Shown here: piece by piece, positions 52,249-60,134 of the stretch | Layout: each line of letters begins with the position of its first letter | Position numbering within the stretch: the stretch's first letter is position 1 | From: UBA10324 sp038326325 | GTDB lineage: Bacteria > Bacteroidota > Bacteroidia > Chitinophagales > UBA10324 | Direction of reading: 5' to 3' | Assembly (NCBI GenBank): GCA_038326325.1 | Contig: JBBQJW010000014.1 | Coordinates: forward strand, 29,457-93,456 | DNA: 64,000 bases | The notes under the pieces: generated by a model | What the model was told of the DNA's origin: nothing | The model's input: only the letters and a program-made list of their open reading frames with translations | The model's database searches: none | Program-made: the position numbers and the translations under genes

Positions 52249-52668
52249 TTAAAGTTTATGTAGCTTACTTCTTCGAATAAAACATAGCGCAAGCACACTG
52301 CTAACAATTATTGCGAATCCAACAATTATTAAAAAACGAAGGGAATAAAGAAGTAAATAATTTATCTCGGGATGTAGCAAATCGTACTTCCTGTTAGAAT
52401 TAATTGCATTAATGAATACTGCGGAGTTCATCGTAATAAAAACGATTACTCCAGTTAAAAAAGATTTAAGATAATTAAGCACAGAATTGTTTTTCCAAAA
52501 TCCAAATCCAATCATGGAACCAATCATAAATAAAAACTGGGGGATTAAAATATAGAACTCTTTTTTAGTTGGAAACAAAAACATGACTTCTATTGTAAGA
52601 AAACCAAGTACCCCAAAAAGAATTGCATTTGGCAATACTTCCTTAATAACTGATTTAAAACTCGTCAT
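52249..52668 (-). CDS. Small polytopic membrane protein
   Basis: 139 residues with four membrane helices (near 14-34, 40-60, 72-92 and 108-130) and an Arg-Lys tail. It ends two bases before the DUF2520 gene, so all three genes (52668 down to 50969) are one transcript. No recognisable family; it could be linked to lipopolysaccharide assembly by context only. Confidence 0.6.
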   Translation of the reverse strand: MTSFKSVIKEVLPNAILFGVLGFLTIEVMFLFPTKKEFYILIPQFLFMIGSMIGFGFWKNNSVLNYLKSFLTGVIVFITMNSAVFINAINSNRKYDLLHPEINYLLLYSLRFLIIVGFAIIVSSVLALCFIRRSKLHKL

Positions 52669-52719
52669 GGAGATAAGATTATTTCAACTCTAATATTAAG
52701 GTGTAAATCATAAAAGCTA

Positions 52720-55173
52720 TTAAGTGGTTTTGACTTTAGATTTTTTCTTCTGAAATATCCTGAACAAGCTAACTAAAAACCCTGTAACAGTCATTATCGT
52801 TCCTAGCCAAACTAAATTGATGTAGGGAAACACAATTGCTTTCATCACAATGTAATCCTGCTGTGGTTTTACTTCTGCAATATCAATTTCCACTTTGTTT
52901 TTATCAGGCATAATTTTTTTTAATCTGAAAATTAAACCTAACTCACTTACCCTATCATTAATCGGTTGCGCCATTCCTTCGTGAATTAAATAAAGCGGTT
53001 CAGCAAAATATTCCTTTCCTGTAAGTGGAATTATATGCAGTTTAGCTCCAACACATAAATCACCTTCTACCATTTTTACTTTTTCAGTTTTATCAATCTT
53101 CTCTACATTTTCTAAAATCACAAAACTGTTGCTTGTGAAAATGGTATCGCCTTTAGCAAGTGTATCAGTCTTAAATTTTTCTTCACTCACTTCTTCATCA
53201 TCACTTTTTTCAGGTACTGTTGTAACATGCGTATAAATATCATGGTCCCAATAGTGACGAGTATCAGGATTTGAAATCAAACCCATCTTCGGATTTATCT
53301 GCGCATTCGGGTGTAACACGAACGATTCAAGCACTTCATTTTTCACAGTATCCATTCTTTCGAAACGCACTTTGTAATAATGATTTGGTTCTGAAAGTGA
53401 ATCACCAATATAAGTTGCCATGTAATCGCCCATGTGTTCGCGGCTGTCGCGGGGCATAAACTGATTGGTGTGTAATTCCAGATTATTCATTCGTTCACCA
53501 TAATCAACTCCACGATAATTTAAACTGATAGTGTGTTTGTTGGCAGATGAAATTAAAATCCCCAACATCAAAATCCCGAAACCTAAATGTGCAAGTGCAG
53601 GTCCATAGAGGCGATGTTTTCCTTTTAAAATTGTAAACAGGTAATACAAATTAGCTGTAACAGAAAAAATGGATGCAAATAATAACGCAATATGTGTCGG
53701 ATAATATAATTCACCAAGCCACGCTGTTACACCTGTTAATACTACTGTGAGTGCAGAAATAATAATCATGCGGCGATAAAATTGTTTCATATCGCTCTGC
53801 CTGAATTTCATGTAAAGCGAAAATGATGAGAGCAATAAAATCAAAACAGCAACCGGCAATTGATAAGAGTTATAGGTTGGAACAGGCTCAGTTGGTGGAG
53901 AAATATTTACTGCATTTCCAAACAACCCAGTCAGCCACTTTATAAATGGAGCATAAACAGGAATAGAAGTATAAAGTGTTATCTGAAATGCTGAAATAAA
54001 AAGTATTCCAGCTCCCACAAAAATCCAAAATTCGCGCGAACCCATTGCTTCTTCCTTTTCAGGTGAAGGAATTTTTTTCCAGTTAATGATTAATAAAATA
54101 ATTGCAGGAATTGTTAGAGCAAGTAAATAAAAAATTAATTGTCCGCTCATTCCTAAATCGGTGAACGCATGCACACTGCTGTTGCCAAGAATTCCACTTC
54201 GGGTTAAAAAAGTAGAATAAAGAACAAGAATAAACGAGAGCAGAAAAAATAAGAATGTTGAGCGCAGAGAGTGCCCCGTTTTTTTAAATGCTAGCAATGT
54301 GTGAATGCCGGCAACTAAAATCAGCCACGGAACAAGTGAAGCATTTTCCACTGGGTCCCATGCCCAGTAACCTCCAAAAGTTAATGACTCATAAGCCCAT
54401 GCACCCCCCATCATAATTCCGGTGCCGAGTACTGCCCCGGAAAATAAAGTCCACGGCAAAACAGAATTTATCCATCCTGTAAAATCTTTTTTCCATAACG
54501 CAGCCATCGAATAAGCAAACGGAACAAGCGTACTTGCGAATCCTAAAAACAAAATCGGCGGGTGTATCACCATCCAGTAATTCTGTAACAGTGGGTTTAA
54601 TCCATTTCCGTCCTTTATAAAACTTAAATAATCAGCGCGCTGAAAAATTGGTGCGCCAATCATTACATCGCGCATTAAACTAAATGGTGTGCTTCCAACT
54701 TTATAATCCCAGAAATAAATTCCAAGCAACATGGAAGAAAGAAAACACTGTACCAGCATAAATATGCACAACACCGGAGCCTCCCATTTTTTTCCTGTTC
54801 TGAAAATCAAAGCAAGCCCAAGAACCATGTTCCACCACATCCATAAAAGAAAACTTCCTTCCTGCCCTTCCCAGAAACATGCGAGCAGATAATTCATAGG
54901 CAACTGCATACTGCTATGTTCCCATGCATAATGATATTCAAACCGATGTTCGTGAATAATGTAATAAAGTGTAACAACTATTCCGACAACACAAATTGCC
55001 TGCACCGCAAATAACATTCGTGCAATTCGCTTCCAACTATTCTGCAAAATTTCGCCTTTCGATTGCGCTGAAAGGGAATAGGCCATAGCAGAAAGAATCG
55101 ATGAAACAAAAGCAGTGATAACAAATAACTGACCTAAAATACCAGGTAACCTCAACTCATTCTCAAATATCAT
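52720..55173 (-). CDS. ccmF: Cytochrome c maturation protein CcmF
   Basis: 817 residues with more than a dozen membrane helices. The WWD haem-handling motif (Gly-Tyr-Trp-Ala-Trp-Asp-Pro-Val-Glu-Asn-Ala-Ser) lies near residues 260-275. Conserved His residues flank it (His-Pro-Pro-Ile; Ile-His-Thr-Leu). Domain order is as in CcmF, but the C-terminal periplasmic part is larger than in proteobacterial CcmF. It transfers haem to apocytochrome c. The neighbouring ccmE lies 93 bp upstream with a GTGTAACAG in the gap. Confidence 0.9.
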   Translation of the reverse strand: MIFENELRLPGILGQLFVITAFVSSILSAMAYSLSAQSKGEILQNSWKRIARMLFAVQAICVVGIVVTLYYIIHEHRFEYHYAWEHSSMQLPMNYLLACFWEGQEGSFLLWMWWNMVLGLALIFRTGKKWEAPVLCIFMLVQCFLSSMLLGIYFWDYKVGSTPFSLMRDVMIGAPIFQRADYLSFIKDGNGLNPLLQNYWMVIHPPILFLGFASTLVPFAYSMAALWKKDFTGWINSVLPWTLFSGAVLGTGIMMGGAWAYESLTFGGYWAWDPVENASLVPWLILVAGIHTLLAFKKTGHSLRSTFLFFLLSFILVLYSTFLTRSGILGNSSVHAFTDLGMSGQLIFYLLALTIPAIILLIINWKKIPSPEKEEAMGSREFWIFVGAGILFISAFQITLYTSIPVYAPFIKWLTGLFGNAVNISPPTEPVPTYNSYQLPVAVLILLLSSFSLYMKFRQSDMKQFYRRMIIISALTVVLTGVTAWLGELYYPTHIALLFASIFSVTANLYYLFTILKGKHRLYGPALAHLGFGILMLGILISSANKHTISLNYRGVDYGERMNNLELHTNQFMPRDSREHMGDYMATYIGDSLSEPNHYYKVRFERMDTVKNEVLESFVLHPNAQINPKMGLISNPDTRHYWDHDIYTHVTTVPEKSDDEEVSEEKFKTDTLAKGDTIFTSNSFVILENVEKIDKTEKVKMVEGDLCVGAKLHIIPLTGKEYFAEPLYLIHEGMAQPINDRVSELGLIFRLKKIMPDKNKVEIDIAEVKPQQDYIVMKAIVFPYINLVWLGTIMTVTGFLVSLFRIFQKKKSKVKTT

Positions 55174-55224
55174 ATGGTGTTTGCTATTGTTTTGTATTTA
55201 TAAATTATGAAATTTAAGTGTAAA

Positions 55225-55233
55225 GTGTAACAG
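55225..55233. other. TGTWACA motif between ccmE and ccmF
   Basis: GTGTAACAG in the 93-bp gap between the ccmE stop and the ccmF start. Confidence 0.55.
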
Positions 55234-55266
55234 TAAATTGGATTAATTCCTGAAGCAAATGATCGG

Positions 55267-55686
55267 TTATGATTTCGGAGTTGCATCAACTTCCTTATAG
55301 CCGTTAATATCCAATTGGTCATTTTTATACTTGCTTGGGCATTTCATCAGAATATGTTTTGCATCGAAATTATCTCCATCCATTCTGCCAGTGAGCACTA
55401 TTGATTCTGAGCGCTCAAAATCCTGTGGCTTACTTCCATGAAAAATAACTTTGCATTCATCGCCATTTTTATCTTTCAAAAAAAAAGAAAAATAATTCGG
55501 ATCCTTTTGAGCATCGTATTCTAACCCACGCTCCTTTACGAGATAACCCACAATCTGAAAATCTTTACCTGTTTTGAGTTTGGAAGAAGAGAAAGTTTCG
55601 TAGCTGCTATAATCGCTCGCCATCGACACAATAATGCCGATTGCAACTGCAATAATTCCAAGACCGATGATGTGTACCTTTTTCAT
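55267..55686 (-). CDS. ccmE: Haem chaperone CcmE (CxxxY variant)
   Basis: 139 residues. One N-terminal membrane anchor (~5-22), then the OB-fold haem chaperone domain with Gly-Tyr-Leu-Val-Lys and Val-Ile-Phe-His-Gly. Where Escherichia coli CcmE has His130 in His-x-x-x-Tyr, this one has Cys116-Pro-Ser-Lys-Tyr120. The CxxxY version is known in a natural Ccm system that lacks CcmH and CcmG. No ccmA-D or ccmH lies in the window. Confidence 0.85.
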   Translation of the reverse strand: MKKVHIIGLGIIAVAIGIIVSMASDYSSYETFSSSKLKTGKDFQIVGYLVKERGLEYDAQKDPNYFSFFLKDKNGDECKVIFHGSKPQDFERSESIVLTGRMDGDNFDAKHILMKCPSKYKNDQLDINGYKEVDATPKS

Positions 55687-55845
55687 TGTTTTGAAAACAA
55701 TTTTTTTCTGCGGTCAAAGTTATGCGAAAGAAGGGAAATTTGATTTCAGAGTTTACGAACGAGAATTATTCATACTTAAGTTATCAAGATTGCGTTGGTA
55801 GTTAATGAACTGCCACTTTAAATTGTGAATTCTATTTTTACCCAC

Positions 55846-57246
55846 ATGATCGGCTATCGTTTTCGCCTGAATATTATTTTACTTTTTTTAATTGAAATTT
55901 TTGTGTTTGAAAAGGCACAAGCTCAAATTACTGTTGACACTACTTTAAATGCCGAAGACCTCGTTAAAAAGTTAGCAGGAAACCAAGGAGTTGTTGTTGG
56001 AAACATTACTGTTACAGGTTCGCATCTTGGGTATGGTTTTTTTAAAGATGCAGAAACAGCAATTGGAATTGATCAGGGAATTATCCTTTCTTCGGGAAGT
56101 GTTTTTGATGCCTTCGCTCCCAATAATCTCCCTTATAAAACAGGATATTTCTCTGACCCCAAAGCAAAAAAAAAACCTAAAGGAGATAAAGACCTTAACA
56201 GAATCAGTCATGGAATTTCAGGCGATGCTGTTGTAATTGAATTTGATTTTATTCCATTGAATAATAAAATTATGTTCAACTATGTTTTCGGCTCAGAGGA
56301 ATATCCTGAATATGTTGGTTCAAAATACAATGATGTTTTTGCCTTTATAGTGAACGGCGAAAAAGTTCGACGGGTAAATATTGCAACTATTCCAGGATAT
56401 AATTTTCCAGTAAGTATTAATACACTTAACAATAAACTGAGTAACCAATATTATATTGACAATGATTATTTCAAGAAACCTGAGTTGAAGAAAAAAATTC
56501 CTGCTCAGAAAAACAAAAAAGTAAAACGCAAAAAGCCACAGGTCTCAGATTTTAAAATCAGCAAATCGAAAAAGAAAAAGTTAAATCCTGAAATTGTAAA
56601 TAATATTCAATATGATGGTTTAACTGCTGTTATGACCGCTTCATGTTATGTTGTTCCATATAAAAAATATCACTTGAAAATCGCAATTGGCGATGTTGGT
56701 GATTTGGCTTACGACAGTGGTGTGATGTTGGAAGCTGGCTCGCTAATTAGTTTAAAAGATCCGGGGCAACCGAAGTTTAAAGAATATCCTGACCTCAGTT
56801 CGAAGCTTGATTTCAAAGCCATTTTTGCAGGGAAAATTATTCCTGATCAACAATCAAAACAGGATTCAATTGACGATGCCGAACAGGAAAGATTTGCTGT
56901 AACAAATATTAACTACGCGTCTGCTTCTGATATTATTCCCGACACATCAAAAAATAATCTGAATGATCTGGCAGAATATTTACTACGACACATTGAAATG
57001 CGATGCGAGTTGACAGGTTATACTGATAATGTCGGTTCAAAGAAATACAATCAGAATTTATCGGAGAAACGCGCGAATGCTGTAATGGATTATCTGATTA
57101 AGAAAGGAGTTGCCTGGCAGCGAATAAAAATTTCGGGTTACAATTTCGAAGACCCGATAGCAGATAATTCAAGAGAAGAAGGTCGGGCTGCCAATCGCAG
57201 AGTTGAAATTGTACTCTTTGATGACTCATCTGTTACAACCAAGTAA
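55846..57246 (+). CDS. OmpA-family protein with choice-of-anchor L domain
   Basis: 466 residues from the ATG at 55846; a GTG at 55825 would add seven. Signal ends Ala-Gln-Ala-Gln. Residues ~40-270 hold a choice-of-anchor-L-like domain (Asp-Phe-Ile-Pro, Phe-Gly-Ser-Glu-Glu-Tyr-Pro-Glu-Tyr, Asn-Asp-Val-Phe-Ala-Phe). It is interrupted near 215-245 by a strikingly Lys-rich stretch (over half Lys/Arg). The C-terminal ~110 residues are a full OmpA peptidoglycan-binding domain (Leu-Thr-Gly-Tyr-Thr-Asp-Asn-Val-Gly, Asn-Arg-Arg-Val-Glu-Ile). It should tie the outer membrane to peptidoglycan. Pairing of these domains is unusual. Confidence 0.85.
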   Translation: MIGYRFRLNIILLFLIEIFVFEKAQAQITVDTTLNAEDLVKKLAGNQGVVVGNITVTGSHLGYGFFKDAETAIGIDQGIILSSGSVFDAFAPNNLPYKTGYFSDPKAKKKPKGDKDLNRISHGISGDAVVIEFDFIPLNNKIMFNYVFGSEEYPEYVGSKYNDVFAFIVNGEKVRRVNIATIPGYNFPVSINTLNNKLSNQYYIDNDYFKKPELKKKIPAQKNKKVKRKKPQVSDFKISKSKKKKLNPEIVNNIQYDGLTAVMTASCYVVPYKKYHLKIAIGDVGDLAYDSGVMLEAGSLISLKDPGQPKFKEYPDLSSKLDFKAIFAGKIIPDQQSKQDSIDDAEQERFAVTNINYASASDIIPDTSKNNLNDLAEYLLRHIEMRCELTGYTDNVGSKKYNQNLSEKRANAVMDYLIKKGVAWQRIKISGYNFEDPIADNSREEGRAANRRVEIVLFDDSSVTTK

Positions 57247-57248
57247 TT

Positions 57249-57257
57249 CTGTTACAC
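57249..57257. other. TGTWACA motif after the OmpA-family gene
   Basis: CTGTTACAC three bases after the stop at 57246, before the GT-C gene's TTG start. A second copy sits inside the gene end (near 57230). Confidence 0.55.
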
Positions 57258-57278
57258 TGAAAAAATAGTATCCCTGAT

Positions 57279-59057
57279 TTGGAGAATCATCATTATATAA
57301 ATTATCCGGGTTCAATTGCAGAAGCAATTTTTAATTCAATTAAAATTAATCCGACTGCATTTAATATTGGCTGGAATTTATCTCTGTGCCTTTTAGTAAT
57401 TCTAATGAGTGTAACAGTTTATAATAACTTTAAAGAAATATTCAGAGCAAACTCACTAATAAATAGAATTCTAAAATCTCCATTCTTCTTTATTTCACTT
57501 TCATTGGTTGGAGTTTTCATTTTACGATTACCCAATCTGGTTTTAAAAGAACAGAACCCTGACGAAAGTCAGTGGATTGCAAATGCCGCCACTTTCTTAA
57601 ATGGTGGCGTGCTTTGGAAAAATGTAAATGGTTTTACAGGAGGCCCGTTGTTATATGCTCCGCTTTCGCTAATGTGTTACATCAGTGATGGACTTAACTA
57701 TGCTTCTATTCGTTTATTCGGATTGTTGTTTTGCATTCTTCCTTCGCTGCTGTTTGCTTATCTAACTTTCAAACAAGTTTTTAATTCCGCAATCGCTTCA
57801 CTCCTTCTATTACCGTTGATTTTATTTTTTCTGTTCGAAATCAATCACGATACAATTGCTTACAACAGCGAAATGGTGCCGATGCTTTTAACTGCAGTCA
57901 GTCTGTACTTTATTTTTTTAATTCAAAAGAAAAGTTCAATATCAAAAATATTTTTAACAGGAATTGCAATCGGTCTTTTTCCTTATGCAAAGTTGCAGGC
58001 TGTCCCAATTGCATTAGTGATTTCAGTAATCCTGCTTATAGAAATACTATTCTTTCAAAATAAATCTTCGAAGCAAAAAACAATTTCAATTTTGTCGTTT
58101 GTTGTTGGAGGATTTATTCCTTCGGCCTTAATACTTTTTTATCTGTTACACTACAATTCATTTCCGAATTTTATAAGCAGGTATCTTTTTCAAAATATTT
58201 ACTATGCTTCAACAGGGCTTACTTCTCATGTAACCGGAATTATAAAATATTTGATTGTTGCTACAATAGCTATTCAAACAATTGAATTCCTTTGGTTCTT
58301 TATTGCAGTTGGGATTTTAATTCTCATTAGTTCTGTTTTTATTTTCAGAAACAAAAGCAGAATTGAAAAATCTGCACGAAGAAACCTGATCTATTTATTT
58401 GCTGTAACAGTAATCAGTTACCTGTCGATTTGTTTTCCTGGAAATGATTTTACGCACTATGAATTTTTATTAGTCATTCCCTTATTTGTTTTTTCAGGAA
58501 TGATGATTGGAACCGCTCTTCCGCTTGTAATCGAAAGTTTTTCTTTCAGCAAAACATTCCCTACTTATTGTTTATTAACTGTAATCGTTCCTGTTACACT
58601 TATAATGTATTCCGGCAACAAGGGGATAAAATTTATTCGGAATGGCGGGAATTATGAATTAAGTGTTGAAGCAAAAGAGATAAGAAAGTATTCTTCGCCC
58701 AATGAAAAATTAGCAATATGGGGCTGGGCAAATAAATATTATGTTGAAACAAGTTTGACGCAGGGAACAAGCGGAGTGAATTCATTTTACGAAGCAACTG
58801 CTGCATTGAATGGCGACAATTCTTTTCTCGAAAAGTATATTTCAGAACTTGAAATGAACAAACCTGCGATTTTTTTAGATGTTTCACTTTCACGCTTTCA
58901 GGGAATAAAAAAGCAGGAAGGATTGAGTCATGAAAATTTTCCTCTACTCAATAATTATATCAATAAGCACTATCAACTTGTCGCTGAAATAAATCAGAGA
59001 AAAATTTATGTGCTGAAGGAACGACTAACGGCAATGACTTCAATATTGAAATTCTGA
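57279..59057 (+). CDS. GT-C family membrane glycosyltransferase-like protein
   Basis: 592 residues from a TTG start, with about eleven membrane helices. The first loop carries Glu-Gln-Asn-Pro-Asp-Glu-Ser-Gln-Trp, the acidic pair expected for a GT-C (PMT/GT39-like) enzyme. The C-terminal ~120 residues are soluble, with Trp-Gly-Trp-Ala-Asn-Lys-Tyr-Tyr. It would move a sugar from a lipid carrier on the periplasmic side; substrate unknown. Confidence 0.75.
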   Translation: MENHHYINYPGSIAEAIFNSIKINPTAFNIGWNLSLCLLVILMSVTVYNNFKEIFRANSLINRILKSPFFFISLSLVGVFILRLPNLVLKEQNPDESQWIANAATFLNGGVLWKNVNGFTGGPLLYAPLSLMCYISDGLNYASIRLFGLLFCILPSLLFAYLTFKQVFNSAIASLLLLPLILFFLFEINHDTIAYNSEMVPMLLTAVSLYFIFLIQKKSSISKIFLTGIAIGLFPYAKLQAVPIALVISVILLIEILFFQNKSSKQKTISILSFVVGGFIPSALILFYLLHYNSFPNFISRYLFQNIYYASTGLTSHVTGIIKYLIVATIAIQTIEFLWFFIAVGILILISSVFIFRNKSRIEKSARRNLIYLFAVTVISYLSICFPGNDFTHYEFLLVIPLFVFSGMMIGTALPLVIESFSFSKTFPTYCLLTVIVPVTLIMYSGNKGIKFIRNGGNYELSVEAKEIRKYSSPNEKLAIWGWANKYYVETSLTQGTSGVNSFYEATAALNGDNSFLEKYISELEMNKPAIFLDVSLSRFQGIKKQEGLSHENFPLLNNYINKHYQLVAEINQRKIYVLKERLTAMTSILKF

Positions 59058-59110
59058 TCTTTCATTTTTATTCCTAATTCATTTCCTCATTAGAATTTAC
59101 TTTTGTTGCC

Positions 59111-59794
59111 ATGCTTCACATTGATATTCTAACTGTACTTCCAGATTTGCTGCGCGGCCCATTCGATCATTCTATTCTGAAACGAGCGCAACAAAAACAA
59201 TTGGCTGAAGTGGAGATACATAACATCCGCGACTACTCAACTGATAAACACAATTCAACTGACGATTATCAGTATGGCGGTGGTGCAGGGATGGTAATGA
59301 TGATTGAACCAATTGATAATTGTCTGAAGCACTTAAAAACGAAAAGAGTTTACGATGAAGTCATTTACATGACTCCGGATGGCGAACGATTGAATCAGCA
59401 AATTGCGAATCAACTTTCAATGAAAAATAATATCGCAATACTGTGCGGTCATTATAAAGGAGTGGATGAGCGAGTGCGCGAACATTTCGTTACACGAGAA
59501 ATTTCGATTGGAGATTATGTGTTAAGTGGTGGAGAATTGCCTGCCGCGGTTTTAGTTGATTCAATTATCAGATTGCTGCCGGGAGTTTTGAATGACGAAA
59601 CCTCTGCCCTCTTCGATTCATTTCAGGATAACATGCTTGCACCACCTGTTTACACCAGACCAGAAGTATATAATGAGTGGAAAGTACCTGATGTTTTAAT
59701 GTCAGGGCATTTTAAGAACATTGAAGAGTGGCGACACAATGAAGCAATGAAACGAACAAAAAAAAGAAGACCGGATTTGCTTGAGGAGAAATGA
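59111..59794 (+). CDS. trmD: tRNA (guanine-N1)-methyltransferase TrmD
   Basis: 227 residues. SPOUT knot features: Gly-Gly-Gly-Ala-Gly-Met-Val-Met near 57, Cys-Gly-His-Tyr-Lys-Gly-Val-Asp-Glu-Arg-Val near 116, and Ser-Ile-Gly-Asp-Tyr-Val-Leu-Ser-Gly-Gly-Glu-Leu-Pro in the catalytic loop. It methylates G37 in tRNA to prevent frameshifts. Normal length. The usual neighbours (rpsP, rimM, rplS) are absent, so it stands alone here. Confidence 0.96.
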   Translation: MLHIDILTVLPDLLRGPFDHSILKRAQQKQLAEVEIHNIRDYSTDKHNSTDDYQYGGGAGMVMMIEPIDNCLKHLKTKRVYDEVIYMTPDGERLNQQIANQLSMKNNIAILCGHYKGVDERVREHFVTREISIGDYVLSGGELPAAVLVDSIIRLLPGVLNDETSALFDSFQDNMLAPPVYTRPEVYNEWKVPDVLMSGHFKNIEEWRHNEAMKRTKKRRPDLLEEK

Positions 59795-59879
59795 ACTTTT
59801 AGCAGTTAGCTTTTAGAAATTAGGAAGTCAAAATTCAAATCAACTGTTACACTTAAATATCATCAATTAAAATTATCGA

Positions 59880-60131
59880 ATGAACAACAACGACATACTA
59901 AAAAAATTAAGAGTAGCGCTTCAGTTGCGCGATGAGGATATTGTAGAGATTTTAAAACTCGTTGATTTTCCGGTGACGAAAGCTGAACTGGGTGCATTCT
60001 TTCGCAGAGAAGATCATCCTAATTATAAAGAATGTGGTGACCAGATATTGCGCAATTTTCTAAATGGCTTAGTCATTCATTATCGCGGACCGAAAGAAGA
60101 GAAGAAAGAAAAATATATTCCTAAGAAATAA
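59880..60131 (+). CDS. DUF1456 protein (single-repeat)
   Basis: 83 residues. Asn-Asn-Asn-Asp-Ile-Leu-Lys-Lys-Leu-Arg-Val-Ala-Leu, Phe-Phe-Arg-Arg-Glu-Asp-His-Pro-Asn-Tyr-Lys and Ile-Leu-Arg-Asn-Phe-Leu-Asn-Gly-Leu. The YehS-type relatives have two such units (~150 residues); only one is present. Function unknown. It ends three bases before the stop of the convergent receptor gene. Confidence 0.82.
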   Translation: MNNNDILKKLRVALQLRDEDIVEILKLVDFPVTKAELGAFFRREDHPNYKECGDQILRNFLNGLVIHYRGPKEEKKEKYIPKK

Positions 60132-60134
60132 TTA

